64,000 nucleotides of DNA, taken from contig CAIZFE010000034.1 of assembly GCA_903932145.1 (NCBI GenBank), positions 62,001 through 126,000 on the forward strand, given 5' to 3'. Below the pieces are notes generated by a model. The model did not search any database, was not told the origin of the DNA, and saw nothing but the letters and a program-made list of their open reading frames with translations. Both the position numbers and the translations under genes were made by a program. This stretch comes from an uncultured Rhodopila sp. Lineage in GTDB: Bacteria; Pseudomonadota; Alphaproteobacteria; Acetobacterales; Acetobacteraceae. Within the stretch, counting starts at the first letter, position 1; every line of letters starts with the position of its first letter. Below are positions 44,648 to 53,925 of the stretch, in pieces.

Positions 44648-46393
44648 ATGCCGCCGATTTTGCCGACTACCGCACCGTTCGCCGAGGAGCACATCGCGGC
44701 GCTGAACCGAGTGATCTCCGTCACCACCCCGGAACAGCGCGCCTGGCTGTCCGGCTACCTGGCCGGCCTGCAGGCCGCCGGTGGGTCGCAAGCCGCCGTT
44801 CCGGCGGCTCCGCCGGCCAAACGGGCGCCGCTGACGATCCTGTTCGGCACCGAATCCGGCAATTCCGAGGCTTTGGCCGCCCAGGTTCGCAAAGCCTCCG
44901 CCAAGCTCGGTTTTGCACCCAAGGTCGTCGATATGGCGGATTTCACGCCGGCCCAGGCCGCCGCGACGGAAAATCTGGTGATTATCGCCGCCACCTGGGG
45001 CGAGGGCGACCCGCCGCAACGCGCCGTCGATTTCTACGAAGCCCTGATGGCGGATGACGCCCCGCGCTTTGAGAAAACCCGGTTCGCGGTGCTGGCATTG
45101 GGCGACCGCGCCTACGCGCAATATTGCGAAATCGGCCGCAAGATCGACGAACGGCTTGCAGCCCTGGGCGGCAACCGCATCACCGACCGGATTGATTGCG
45201 ACCTGGACTATGAGACACCGGCCACCGGCTGGATCAACTCCACTCTGGAGCGGCTGAACGCCGAAGTTGGCGTTAAAGATGTCGGCGCATCCATTATCCA
45301 TGTCGATTTCGCGCGTCCCGGCCAGGAATCGGATGCCCCGACCCGCGCCCACCCGTTCGCCGCCGAAATCACAGAATCCATCCGCCTGAGCGGCAGCCGG
45401 TCCACGTCTGACACGCTCCACGTTACGCTGTCGCTTGAAGGTTCCGGCATTGCCTATGAACCCGGCGATTCGCTGGGTGTGGTCGCGTCGAACAATCCCA
45501 TACTGGCGGATGCGGTGTTGAAGGCCGCGGGCCTGTCCGGCGACGACACGCTCCGTGCCTCGCTGATCGAGCGTCTCGACATCACCACGTTGACCCACAA
45601 GCAGCTCGAGGATTTTGCGCGTGAAACCGGCACGAAGCCGTTGCCGGCCGAATGGGCAACGGGCCGCCGGATCATCGATCTGCTGGAAACCGCGCCCGGC
45701 GCCTTGACCGTCGCCCAGTTGACCACGCTGCTGCGTCCCCTCGCCCCGCGCTATTACTCCGTTGCCTCCAGCCGCAAGGCCGTTGGCGAGGAAGCGCATC
45801 TGCTGGTGGCCGGGCTGCGCTACACGTCGCACGGACGCGAGCGCGAAGGCGTGGCGTCGCTGGACATCATAGAGCGGCATCGCGAGGGCGATTCACTCAA
45901 AGTCTTCCTGCGGACGAACCCGCATTTCCGGCTGCCGGCCGATAACGACCGCCCGATCATCATGGTCGGCCCGGGCACCGGCGTGGCACCGTTCCGCGGC
46001 TTCCTGCAGGAGCGTGAGGCCACCGGGGCCACCGGCCGCAACTGGCTGGTGTTCGGCCATCGCAACTATACTCATGACTTCCTGTATCAGTTGGAACTCC
46101 AGGATTGGATTCAGAGCAAGCTGCTGACTCGTCTGGACGTCGCGTTCTCCCGCGATCAGCCGGAGAAGCGCTATGTGCAAAACACGCTGTGGGATGCCCG
46201 CTCCGATCTCTACGCGTGGTTGAAGGATGGCGCCGCGCTTTACGTCTGTGGTGACGCCAATGCGATGGCCAAGGACGTGCATGCGACGCTGCTGCGGATT
46301 CTTGCCGACCAGGGCAAACAGGATGAAGTCGCGGCAAAAGCGGAACTCGACGCGATCCGTCGCGACGGCCGTTACCTGCGCGACGTTTATTAG
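44648..46393 (+). CDS. cysJ: Sulfite reductase flavoprotein subunit
   Basis: 581 residues from the ATG at 44648, just after GGAAACGAG. It has an N-terminal flavodoxin domain (~58-200, GTESGNSEALAAQVRKAS and ATWGEGDPPQRA), an FAD domain with the connecting helical part, and a C-terminal NADP domain (MVGPGTGVAPFRGFLQER; CGDANAMAKDVHATL; terminal YLRDVY). It takes electrons from NADPH to the hemoprotein encoded next. The gap to cysI is only six bases. An upstream extension to 44594 overlaps cobA and looks non-coding. Confidence 0.94.
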   Translation: MPPILPTTAPFAEEHIAALNRVISVTTPEQRAWLSGYLAGLQAAGGSQAAVPAAPPAKRAPLTILFGTESGNSEALAAQVRKASAKLGFAPKVVDMADFTPAQAAATENLVIIAATWGEGDPPQRAVDFYEALMADDAPRFEKTRFAVLALGDRAYAQYCEIGRKIDERLAALGGNRITDRIDCDLDYETPATGWINSTLERLNAEVGVKDVGASIIHVDFARPGQESDAPTRAHPFAAEITESIRLSGSRSTSDTLHVTLSLEGSGIAYEPGDSLGVVASNNPILADAVLKAAGLSGDDTLRASLIERLDITTLTHKQLEDFARETGTKPLPAEWATGRRIIDLLETAPGALTVAQLTTLLRPLAPRYYSVASSRKAVGEEAHLLVAGLRYTSHGREREGVASLDIIERHREGDSLKVFLRTNPHFRLPADNDRPIIMVGPGTGVAPFRGFLQEREATGATGRNWLVFGHRNYTHDFLYQLELQDWIQSKLLTRLDVAFSRDQPEKRYVQNTLWDARSDLYAWLKDGAALYVCGDANAMAKDVHATLLRILADQGKQDEVAAKAELDAIRRDGRYLRDVY

Positions 46394-46399
46394 GGATTG

Positions 46400-48106
46400 A
46401 TGGATATGGATATCGAACGGCCGCTCTCCGCCAATGAGCGTATCAAGTCCGCCAGCAACCTGCTGCGCGGCACCATCGCCGACGGCCTGACGCATGTCGA
46501 AACCGGCGCGTTGGCCGACGACGATACGCAACTGACGAAATTCCACGGATTCTATCAGCAGGACGACCGCGACCTGCGGGCCGAACGCGGCAAGCAGCGG
46601 ATGGAGAAAGCGTTCAGCTTCATGGTCCGGATGCGGGTGCCCGCCGGCATCGTGACCCCGAAGCAATGGCTGAAGATCGAGAAGCTGGCGCTGGAGCGCG
46701 CCAACGGAACGATCCGTCTGACGACGCGGGAGACCGTGCAGTTCCACGGCATCCTAAAGGGCAATCTGCAACCGCTGATGCAGGGCCTGCACGCCGATCT
46801 GCTGGACACCATCGCTGCCTGCGGCGACGTGAACCGCAATGTCATCGCGACCGTCGCGCCCTGGCAGCCGGGATTGTACGCGCAGATCAGCGACCTCGCC
46901 CGTGATATTTCGGTGCATTTGCTGCCGCGCACCCGCGCCTGGCACGAAATATGGCTGAACGAGGAAAAAGTCGCCGGCGGCGAGATCGAGGATGAACCGA
47001 TTCTTGGCCGCACCTATTTGCCGCGCAAATTCAAGATCGCCATCGCCTTGCCGCCGCACAACGACGTCGATGTCTTCGCGCACGATCTGTCTTTGATCGC
47101 GATCGTCGAGAATGGCGCCATCGTGGGATACAACGTGGTGGTCGGCGGCGGCATGGGCATGACCCATGGCGAGCCCGAAACCTATCCGCGCGCCGGCAAC
47201 GTGATCGGCTTCTGCAAGCCGGAACACGCTGTCGATGTCGCCGAGAAAGTCGTTACTGTCCAACGCGACTATGGCGACCGGTCCAACCGCAAGCACGCGC
47301 GCCTGAAATATACCATCGACGACATGGGTATCGAGCGGTTCGTTTCGTTGGTAAACGAGCGCCTGGACGTAAAGCTGGAGCCGGCTCGATCTTACGCGTT
47401 TGGTTCTACCGGCGACCGGTTCGGCTGGGTGGACGGCGCGGACGGTGACTCGCATTTCGGCTTATTCGTCGAAAACGGCCGGATCAAGGGCCGCATGATG
47501 CAAGGCCTGCACGCGATCGCCGCACTGGATGTCGGGCGTTTCGTGATGACGGCGAACCAGAATTTGATGCTGGCCGATATTCCTGCCACAGCGCGTCCGG
47601 CGGTCGAGGCTTTGCTGGCCGCGCACGGACTGGACCAGCCGGCCGGCGGGTTGCGCCGTAGCGCCATGGCCTGCGTGGCACTGCCCACCTGTGGTCTGGC
47701 GCTGGCGGAAAGCGAACGCTACCTGCCCGATCTGGTGACGCGTCTGGAGGAGCAGCTTGAACGGTTCGGTCTGCGCGACGATGAAATCACCCTCCGCATG
47801 ACCGGCTGTCCCAACGGCTGTGCTCGGCCTTACATCTCCGAGATCGGCCTGGTCGGCCGGACTCCCGGTGTTTACAACCTGTATCTGGGCGGCGCACACG
47901 AAGGCTCCAGGCTGAACAAGCTGCATCGTCGGGACGTCGATGGCGACGAAATCGTTGCTGTTCTGGCACCGCTCTTCTGGTCCTGGGCCAAGGAACGGGG
48001 GGACGGCGAACGTTTCGGTGATTACGTGATCCGAACCGGTGTCGTGCAGGCAACGACCGCCGGGCTGAACTTTCATGAAAACCTGTCTGCAGATGTGGGG
48101 AGCTGA
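46400..48106 (+). CDS. cysI: Sulfite reductase hemoprotein subunit
   Basis: 568 residues. Two siroheme/4Fe-4S half-domains are present. The cluster cysteines appear as ACVALPTCGLALAESER and MTGCPNGCARPYISE, the C-x5-C and C-x3-C pattern of CysI. The siroheme-binding arginines lie in RLTTRETVQFHGI and near NRKHARLKY. It reduces sulfite to sulfide with electrons from CysJ. Several start codons cluster at 46397-46406; ATG 46400 is taken. Nitrite reductase of the ferredoxin type is less likely given the adjacent cysJ. Confidence 0.94.
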   Translation: MDMDIERPLSANERIKSASNLLRGTIADGLTHVETGALADDDTQLTKFHGFYQQDDRDLRAERGKQRMEKAFSFMVRMRVPAGIVTPKQWLKIEKLALERANGTIRLTTRETVQFHGILKGNLQPLMQGLHADLLDTIAACGDVNRNVIATVAPWQPGLYAQISDLARDISVHLLPRTRAWHEIWLNEEKVAGGEIEDEPILGRTYLPRKFKIAIALPPHNDVDVFAHDLSLIAIVENGAIVGYNVVVGGGMGMTHGEPETYPRAGNVIGFCKPEHAVDVAEKVVTVQRDYGDRSNRKHARLKYTIDDMGIERFVSLVNERLDVKLEPARSYAFGSTGDRFGWVDGADGDSHFGLFVENGRIKGRMMQGLHAIAALDVGRFVMTANQNLMLADIPATARPAVEALLAAHGLDQPAGGLRRSAMACVALPTCGLALAESERYLPDLVTRLEEQLERFGLRDDEITLRMTGCPNGCARPYISEIGLVGRTPGVYNLYLGGAHEGSRLNKLHRRDVDGDEIVAVLAPLFWSWAKERGDGERFGDYVIRTGVVQATTAGLNFHENLSADVGS

Positions 48107-48109
48107 TCG

Positions 48110-48424
48110 ATGCGTGCTGTTCGTGCCCTGACCGGTGTTTATGGCTATTCCGCCGATCAGCCCTGGTTGCCCGGCCTGCCGCATGCGGCGGCCATATTGG
48201 CGACGTATTTCGTATTCGGTGTGCAGGCTTGCGTGACAGGTCTGCTGCTGGCGACTCTGGCGAGCTTCATTGTGTATCTGCCGGTGATCGCGTTGGCGCT
48301 GAACGGTGGGCGCGCGATCGCAGCGGACGCCGCCGCTCCGGCGCTGACCATGAAGGCGCAGTTGGCCCTGTTCGGGTTGTGGACGGTGACGGCGTGGATC
48401 GGGGCGGCGCTGGCGTCAGTCTGA
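48110..48424 (+). CDS. Small membrane protein at the end of the cys operon
   Basis: 104 residues, starting four bases after the cysI stop. It has two or three hydrophobic helices (AAILATYFVFGVQACVTGLL, LASFIVYLPVIALAL, and LALFGLWTVTAWIGAAL near the C-terminus). No motif identifies it. Tight spacing and strand mean co-transcription with sulfite reduction, so a role in sulfur-compound transport or in reductase assembly at the membrane is possible, but this is guilt by association only. Confidence 0.75.
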   Translation: MRAVRALTGVYGYSADQPWLPGLPHAAAILATYFVFGVQACVTGLLLATLASFIVYLPVIALALNGGRAIAADAAAPALTMKAQLALFGLWTVTAWIGAALASV

Positions 48425-48426
48425 CG

Positions 48427-49098
48427 TTACGCGGGCGGGGCGTTCCAGCCCCGCCGGTACTCCGGATCGGTGCGTAAGCGCTGATCGAATTTTGCCAGCA
48501 GCTTGCGCGCGGTCAGGCAGGCTGATTTCAGTTCTGCCTGATCGGGACCGAAATGCCCGTTACATAAGCCGGGAAGCGGGGATTTCCGCCATGTCTCGGC
48601 AACTTTGCGATCCGCTGTGCCCTGGGTGAACGGCGGCAAGACGACAGGAGCGGCCACCGATAGAGGCGGCTTTATTGCCTCGGAGGGGTTTGCAGTCGGG
48701 GCGCACTCCGCTGTTCCAGCGGCACACCGACCGTCCATCGCGGCGTCCACTGTCATGATTTGCGCCGCAGGTTGGCGCATCAGCGAGACAAACGACATCG
48801 AGCCCACGGCGACAAGGCCGATCATCATCGACCATCGCCACACGGTGTCCCGCGGAGCATTGCCAATCTGGATGATCGCCGGCAGCGATGCCGGGTCATG
48901 ATTTGGCCGGTGGCCTTGGAAATTCGGCGGTATTTCGGTCAGCCGTTGTCGTCCCAGCACGTCGGCCCAACTCACGCCATGTTTGGCACGAAACTGTTCG
49001 ACGAGCTGCGCGGCGTTGTCGCGTTCGCCTGCGTGCGGGCTGCCAAGCATACCGAGCAACGCTTCCAGTCGAACGCGATCAACGGAAGAAATGGTCAT
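48427..49098 (-). CDS. Membrane-anchored protein of unknown function
   Basis: 223 residues from MTISSVDRVRL. The N-terminal ~50 residues are a helical segment with SPHAGERDNAAQLVEQFRAKHGVSWADVL, a pattern seen in alphaproteobacterial and phage-associated small proteins. One membrane helix follows (~90-110, WSMMIGLVAVGSMSFVSL), then a periplasmic part with four cysteines (GRCAAGTAEC, LCNGHF, KSACLTA) that could form disulfides. No family assigned. It converges with the cys operon, leaving two bases between the genes. Confidence 0.7.
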   Translation of the reverse strand: MTISSVDRVRLEALLGMLGSPHAGERDNAAQLVEQFRAKHGVSWADVLGRQRLTEIPPNFQGHRPNHDPASLPAIIQIGNAPRDTVWRWSMMIGLVAVGSMSFVSLMRQPAAQIMTVDAAMDGRCAAGTAECAPTANPSEAIKPPLSVAAPVVLPPFTQGTADRKVAETWRKSPLPGLCNGHFGPDQAELKSACLTARKLLAKFDQRLRTDPEYRRGWNAPPA

Positions 49099-49377
49099 TA
49101 TTCCCAAGTCCGATGTCAGTGGGCAGGAGCCTGCATACCCTTGCTAAACGCAATAATGAAAGTAAGGGAATGTTGAGGGGTAACACTATGCTGTGTCCCA
49201 GTGGGGACCCGGGTGTTTTGATCAGCAGGCAACCTTTTCCTCTGGTGACTTGGGCGGGCGTCTTGCCCGCGTCGCGGCCCAACTCGGCCAAATGTCGGTT
49301 GCATCGGACGAAGCGGCGTTAACCGATCCTTTACCTTTTTCTGGCACACTGCCCGAGCGTGCTCAGGAACGGACTGG

Positions 49378-49830
49378 ATGGCGGACACGACAGATACCGG
49401 AGATATCAAACGCCAGCAGCGGCGGATGCTGCTGGTCGGCTTCATCGTTGCGGCGATACCGATCGGCTGTCAGTTGCTGATGCTGTTGGCGCTCACGGCC
49501 GCTCCGCCGGGGACCTTCCCCGCCGCGGATCGAACATTCACCGACCTGCGATTCTGGCCGATCCAGATCGTGCTGCTGTGCGTGGCCGTTGCCGGCAACG
49601 CGATATTCGATTGTATCCGCTTCCTGTGGAATACCGGCCGCGCGGAGCGAACGCCGCTAGGCTATCTGTTGATATTACTGCTTCTCTTTTTCATCGAATC
49701 GATGATGTTTTCGGTCACTTTGCTGGCATCGCGGATCGGATGGCCCTGGCTGGCGCTGATGGTCGTCCTCGGCGGGGCGAATTTACTGCTGGCGTACGCG
49801 CTTGAAATGGAAATCGCGGGAAAGGGTTGA
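49378..49830 (+). CDS. Four-helix membrane protein of unknown function
   Basis: 150 residues with a short charged N-terminus and four hydrophobic helices (MLLVGFIVAAIPIGCQLLML, WPIQIVLLCVAVAGNAIF, LGYLLILLLLFFIESMMF, WLALMVVLGGANLLLAYAL). No active-site or ligand motif is visible. It sits about 280 bases from a divergent gene and 57 bases before a tiny membrane ORF on the same strand, with which it may form an operon. Confidence 0.68.
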   Translation: MADTTDTGDIKRQQRRMLLVGFIVAAIPIGCQLLMLLALTAAPPGTFPAADRTFTDLRFWPIQIVLLCVAVAGNAIFDCIRFLWNTGRAERTPLGYLLILLLLFFIESMMFSVTLLASRIGWPWLALMVVLGGANLLLAYALEMEIAGKG

Positions 49831-49887
49831 ATCCGTGCAAGAAGAGGCGCATTTTCTTGGCGTTCGAAGCGCCTTTGTGAGGTCCCG

Positions 49888-50067
49888 ATGACATTCCAGG
49901 ATTGGACTTTGCTGATAGCGGTCGTCGTTTTCCTGGTGGGCGTTGTCATCTGCACCGCGCGGCTATCGGTTCATACGCAACAGCGTCTGGCCCGGGCAAA
50001 TGAGCAGGACTGGCTGATCGATGCGCTGGTCTGGATCAACCGCCACACCTCGCGCCGTCCGCGTTGA
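49888..50067 (+). CDS. Small single-helix membrane protein
   Basis: A 59-residue ORF with GAGGT seven bases before the ATG. It starts MTFQDWTLLIAVVVFLVGVV, one membrane helix, followed by an amphipathic basic tail (QQRLARANEQDWLIDALVW) and RRPR at the end. Good ribosome binding site, codon use like its neighbours and a sensible topology support it as a real gene. Function unknown. Confidence 0.55.
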   Translation: MTFQDWTLLIAVVVFLVGVVICTARLSVHTQQRLARANEQDWLIDALVWINRHTSRRPR

Positions 50068-50098
50068 CGGTCACCTGTCGCTTCGATCCGGAAAGAAT

Positions 50099-50184
50099 TG
50101 GTGCGGTCGAGAAGACTCGAACTTCCACGAGGTTACCCCCACAAGCACCTCAAGCTTGCGCGTCTACCATTCCGCCACGACCGC
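50099..50184 (-). tRNA. tRNA-Leu, anticodon GAG
   Basis: Read on the minus strand, the acceptor arm GCGGTCG (50184-50178) pairs with CGACCGC (50109-50103), followed by discriminator A and an encoded CCA (50101-50099). The anticodon stem CAAGC/GCTTG encloses the loop TTGAGGT with GAG as anticodon. A long variable arm (TGGGGGTAACCTCGTG) marks a class II tRNA, as expected for leucine. It reads CTC and CTT codons. Confidence 0.95.
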
Positions 50185-50233
50185 ACCGTGGTAGGCAGCG
50201 GCTGGGGTATAGCGGATGATTGAAAATGGTTCA

Positions 50234-50908
50234 ATGACCTCATTGGCTCCCGAATGGCTTATTGGCGACGGATTGACCGAATACCCCGTCGCCCTCGCCG
50301 AAATGCAACAACGTGTCGCCGCAATCAGGGCCGGGGCGGCGGCGGAACGGGTGTGGCTGGTGGAGCATCCGCCGCTCTATACCGCCGGAACCTCGGCCAA
50401 GCCGGCCGAATTGACCGATCCTGCCCGATTCCCGACATTTGACGCCGGGCGGGGCGGCCAGTGGACCTATCACGGTCCCGGCCAGCGCACCGTCTATGTC
50501 ATGCTCGACCTGAACCGTCGCCATGGCCGGGTCCCGCCGCAGGACATTCGCTGCTACGTCAACGGGTTGGAGGAGTGGCTGATCCGCACGCTGGACCGCT
50601 TCAACGTCAAGGGCGAGCGTCGCGAGGGCCGGGTCGGCATCTGGGTCGCCGATCCGCGCACAGGCGCCGAATCAAAAATCGGCGCCATCGGCGTGCGGGT
50701 CAGCCGCTGGGTCAGTTGGCATGGTGTGGCGCTGAATGTCGAACCGAACCTCTCCCACTTCGGCGGCATCGTCCCCTGCGGTCTGCCGCAGTTCGGCGTC
50801 ACCAGCCTGGCAGCCCTCGGTATCCCGGCGACGATGCATGATGCGGATGTGGCGTTACGGGCGGCGTGGGACGAGGTATTTGGGTGCGACGCGGTCATCC
50901 CGGCGTGA
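50234..50908 (+). CDS. lipB: Lipoyl(octanoyl) transferase
   Basis: 224 residues from ATG 50234; an ATG at 50216 would add six. Conserved LipB elements are [30 protein letters not shown], the lysine in [11 protein letters not shown], the [13 protein letters not shown] segment, and the catalytic cysteine in [14 protein letters not shown]. It moves octanoyl from acyl carrier protein to the lipoyl domains of 2-oxoacid dehydrogenases and the glycine cleavage system. lipA is not adjacent. The gene lies directly downstream of the oppositely oriented tRNA-Leu. Confidence 0.95.
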   Translation: MTSLAPEWLIGDGLTEYPVALAEMQQRVAAIRAGAAAERVWLVEHPPLYTAGTSAKPAELTDPARFPTFDAGRGGQWTYHGPGQRTVYVMLDLNRRHGRVPPQDIRCYVNGLEEWLIRTLDRFNVKGERREGRVGIWVADPRTGAESKIGAIGVRVSRWVSWHGVALNVEPNLSHFGGIVPCGLPQFGVTSLAALGIPATMHDADVALRAAWDEVFGCDAVIPA

Positions 50909-51008
50909 ACGGGAACGGGCGCTGGCGTGTTCCGGGCGGGCGCCGTAATCTCTGCAACCACATGCTGGCCGGTCCTGGCCGTTGCCTTTTCCACACCGGA
51001 GGTCCGTT

Positions 51009-51785
51009 ATGTTCCCCAGCCTGTTCGTGAGCCACGGTTCGCCGATGTTGGCACTGACCGACTCCCCGGCGCGGGATTTCCTGCGCGGATTGGGAACGAC
51101 ACTCGGGCGTCCGGATGCCATCCTGGTGGCCTCGGCGCACTGGGAGACGCGGGCGCCGACGCTGAACGCAGTTGCCCGCAACGAGACGATCCATGATTTC
51201 TACGGATTCCCGCCTGCCTTGTTCGCGATGCGCTACGAGCCGCCCGGCGCGCCGGCACTGGCCGAGCAGGCGGCCGCGCTGCTGGCCAAGGCGGGGTTGC
51301 CGAGTGCGATCGATCAGGCGCGCGGCCTGGATCACGGAGCGTGGGTGCCGCTGAGCCTGATGTATCCGCACGCCGATATCCCGGTGCTGCAGGTGAGCAT
51401 CCAATCGGAACTGGGTCCTGTGCACCACATGAAGGTCGGGCGGGCGCTGGCGCCTCTGCGGGAGCAGAACGTGCTGATCATCGGTTCGGGGTCGTTCACG
51501 CATAACCTGTCGGCGCTGCGGCGTGACTCGGTGGACGGGTCGCAGCCGGCCGATGTGGTGGCATTCTCCGACTGGTTTGATGACGCGATTGCCGGCGGAC
51601 GGGTGAAGGATTTGATGCACTATCGCACGCTGGCACCATATGCGGTGCGGCAGCATCCGACGGACGAGCACCTGCTGCCGTTGTATGTGGCACTGGGTGC
51701 CGGCGGGGAACCGCTGAAGGCTGAGAGGCTGCACAGTTCGGCGATGTATTCGAGCTTGCGCATGGATGCGTATGCGTTTCGGTAG
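51009..51785 (+). CDS. Class III extradiol dioxygenase, DODA/YgiD type
   Basis: 258 residues from ATG 51009, with GGAGG just upstream. The iron/zinc ligands are apparent as FVSHGSPMLAL (histidine near the N-terminus), SAHWETRAP, and the later GLDHGAWVPLSLMYP and SGSFTHNL. The family opens catechol-type rings; YgiD and plant DODA cleave L-DOPA. The bacterial substrate is generally unknown. It stands alone after lipB on the same strand. Confidence 0.9.
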   Translation: MFPSLFVSHGSPMLALTDSPARDFLRGLGTTLGRPDAILVASAHWETRAPTLNAVARNETIHDFYGFPPALFAMRYEPPGAPALAEQAAALLAKAGLPSAIDQARGLDHGAWVPLSLMYPHADIPVLQVSIQSELGPVHHMKVGRALAPLREQNVLIIGSGSFTHNLSALRRDSVDGSQPADVVAFSDWFDDAIAGGRVKDLMHYRTLAPYAVRQHPTDEHLLPLYVALGAGGEPLKAERLHSSAMYSSLRMDAYAFR

Positions 51786-52142
51786 GCCGGAGAGAGCGCG
51801 TGGCCGGAATTTTCATGTTGCAATGCAGCATGCGATATCTATATGTGAGATCTGGACCTTACCCTGCACCTTAAGGAACGATCGTTAAACCGATCACCTT
51901 CATTCGGCGCGCAACACACACATTGGTCACCGGTTCGGGCTCGACCGGCAACGGTCTGTCAAACTCGCAACGAGAATCACCGGTTGAATCAGCTTCCGGC
52001 AAGGCTATTTGCGCATAGCTGATGTATACACAAATATCTTGACGTTGCGTTGCACCGCTCCGTTATGATGCGACACGTTTTGAGGGGAACGTCCTTCTTT
52101 CAAAAGCCAGGCAACTCCTGGCGCATTCGAAGGACCATGCAG
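51786..52142. promoter_or_regulatory. AT-rich leader region before the DUF1127 gene
   Basis: A 357-base gap, clearly less GC-rich than the surroundings. TTGACG at 52039-52044 and TTATGA at 52063-52068 (18-base spacing) could form a promoter about 70 bases before the DUF1127 start. AACGATCGTT at 51877-51886 is a 10-base palindrome of unknown role. A longer open frame through 52050-52142 is probably not translated. Confidence 0.45.
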
Positions 52143-52379
52143 ATGCACATATCCGCAAACTCGCTGCTATTCTTTGTTGGAAAGCAACAGACCGCCCGTA
52201 AAACGGGGATCCGGATACCGGCACGCATCAAGCAAAGTATAGCCTTCTGGCTGGTCAAACGCCGGCAAGCGCGAGAGATCCACGACCTGCTACACTTCAG
52301 TGACCGGGAACTGTGGGATATTGGGCTCGGACGCTCCGATATACAGTCAATCATCGACGGCACCTATCGGCGGGACTGA
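52143..52379 (+). CDS. DUF1127 small basic protein
   Basis: 78 residues from ATG 52143, chosen because AAGGA lies eight bases upstream (ATG 52137 is too close to it). The C-terminal DUF1127 motif is visible as WLVKRRQAREIHDLLHFSDRELWDIGLGRSDI, broken into two helices. Short arginine-rich DUF1127 proteins in alphaproteobacteria bind RNA and affect small-RNA turnover and phosphate or stress responses. This one is longer at its N-terminus than the 40-60 residue type. The AT-rich leader suggests its own regulated promoter. Confidence 0.85.
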   Translation: MHISANSLLFFVGKQQTARKTGIRIPARIKQSIAFWLVKRRQAREIHDLLHFSDRELWDIGLGRSDIQSIIDGTYRRD

Positions 52380-52415
52380 CTGCGAGCGCCTCCCTCCAAA
52401 CAGGAGATTTCGACT

Positions 52416-52841
52416 ATGCAGACAGCAAGATTTTGGGAAGGCGGGCAGCCACCCGGCACCGCGCCACGAGGCAAACTCGCGGCCCGGCAATTGGCAATGC
52501 CCGCGGACACCAATCCGGCGGGGAATATGTTTGGCGGTTGGATCATGGCCTCCATGGATGCGGCCGCGGCCATGACGACCACGCGGCTAGCGGGATGCCA
52601 AACCGTTACGGTCGCCGTGTCCAACATTGTCTTTATGCAACCGGTCAAGGTCGGAGATACTGTTTGTTTTTATACCGACGTAAAGAAAACCGGACGCACC
52701 TCGATCATCCTGGATGTCGAGGTTTGGGTACTCAGAATCGGTTGCACTGAACGGATCAAGGTGACGCAAGCAGAGTTCACGTTTGTCGTGGTCGATGACG
52801 ACGGCCGCCCTAAACAGATCGACCCGGCTCACTTCAGCTAA
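52416..52841 (+). CDS. Acyl-CoA thioesterase, YciA/hotdog type
   Basis: 141 residues with one hotdog fold. The catalytic/dimer segment PADTNPAGNMFGGWIMASMD is the YciA-type signature (the N and D positions contribute to catalysis). NIVFMQPVKVGDTVCFY and the strands after it complete the domain. These enzymes hydrolyse medium-to-long acyl-CoA and are broad in range. AGGAG lies shortly before the ATG. The gene is 36 bases after DUF1127 and may share its transcript. Confidence 0.9.
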   Translation: MQTARFWEGGQPPGTAPRGKLAARQLAMPADTNPAGNMFGGWIMASMDAAAAMTTTRLAGCQTVTVAVSNIVFMQPVKVGDTVCFYTDVKKTGRTSIILDVEVWVLRIGCTERIKVTQAEFTFVVVDDDGRPKQIDPAHFS

Positions 52842-52962
52842 ACAGCAACGAAGCCGATCGCCCCGCCGTTGTCCGCGCCGGTGTACCCCTGACATCCGCC
52901 CGCTGTTCCGCCACACTCTCTCCCGGCGCCGGAGCGACCGGCCGCAAAAAGGGAAACGAGAC

Positions 52963-53850
52963 ATGAAAGTGGGCTTCATCGGCGTGGGCAACATGGGTGG
53001 CCCGATGTGCCGCAACATAATTCGAAATACCAATCATGAAGTGGTGGTCTTCGACGTTAACCCCGATGCGGTGAAGGCCTGCACCGATATCGGGGCTTCA
53101 TCCGGCATTTCAGTGGCGGATGTCGCGGCGCGCTGCGATGTGGTGATCACCTCCCTGCCCCTCCCGCGCATCGTCGAGGACGTGACACTCGGGGCCAGAG
53201 GGATTGCGGCAAACGCCAGGCCGGGAACTGTGTTTATCGACCTTTCGACAAATTCCCCCGCCACGGCGAGGAAGGTGGCTGACGGCATGGCGGCCAAGGG
53301 CATCGCGATGCTGGAAGCCCCGGTCTCCGGCGGCACATCCCGCGCGACTAACGGCACGATCGTCATCATGGTCGGCGGCGCCGAAACTGTATTCGAACAG
53401 AACCTTCCCCTGCTGAAATCCTTCAGCGGCGAGGTCATCCATTTGGGCGAAATCGGCTCCGGCTCCACCGCCAAGTTGATCAACAACATGATGGCGTTCT
53501 GCAACGCCGCCGCCGCGGCCGAGGGGCTGATGATGGGCAAGCGATCCGGCATCGACATGAAGAAGCTGGACTCGGTAATTCGCAACGCCAGCGGCATGTC
53601 CTCGGCCTACAACAACATGTCCAACAAGGCGTTGGCCGGCGACTACACGCCGACCTTCGCCCTGAACCTCGCGCACAAGGATCTGCGGCTGGCGCTGGAA
53701 ATGGCGGACGAACTCGGCGTTCCCGGCATGATCGCGCCACAGGTGATGAACCTGATGCGCATGGCGCGCGGTATGGGCCTCGGCGAGTCCGATTCGGCCT
53801 CGGTGATGCGAGTTTATGAAACCGCGCTCGGCGAAGACGTCAGCGCCTGA
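52963..53850 (+). CDS. Beta-hydroxyacid dehydrogenase, 3-hydroxyisobutyrate dehydrogenase type
   Basis: 295 residues from MKVGFIGVGNMGGPM; the frame upstream to 52783 overlaps the thioesterase and looks non-coding. It has a Rossmann loop GxGxxG (GVGNMG), the substrate-site signature EAPVSGGTSRATNGT, and the catalytic lysine in GSTAKLINNMM. The C-terminal helical domain contains NLAHKDLRLALEMADELGVP. The family includes 3-hydroxyisobutyrate and tartronate semialdehyde reductases; the substrate is not determined. A strong terminator follows. Confidence 0.9.
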   Translation: MKVGFIGVGNMGGPMCRNIIRNTNHEVVVFDVNPDAVKACTDIGASSGISVADVAARCDVVITSLPLPRIVEDVTLGARGIAANARPGTVFIDLSTNSPATARKVADGMAAKGIAMLEAPVSGGTSRATNGTIVIMVGGAETVFEQNLPLLKSFSGEVIHLGEIGSGSTAKLINNMMAFCNAAAAAEGLMMGKRSGIDMKKLDSVIRNASGMSSAYNNMSNKALAGDYTPTFALNLAHKDLRLALEMADELGVPGMIAPQVMNLMRMARGMGLGESDSASVMRVYETALGEDVSA

Positions 53851-53856
53851 TAACGA

Positions 53857-53892
53857 CGCACCGCCGGCCGGTTCACCCCGGCTGGCGGTGCG
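53857..53892. terminator. Bidirectional terminator hairpin
   Basis: The 15-base arms 53857-53871 and 53878-53892 pair throughout with a single G-T wobble and a six-base loop. It lies between the convergent stops at 53850 and 53926. A T run is lacking, so strength as an intrinsic terminator is uncertain. Confidence 0.7.
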
Positions 53893-53925
53893 GCAAGTGT
53901 CAAGAAATTTCCAACCGCCAACCCC

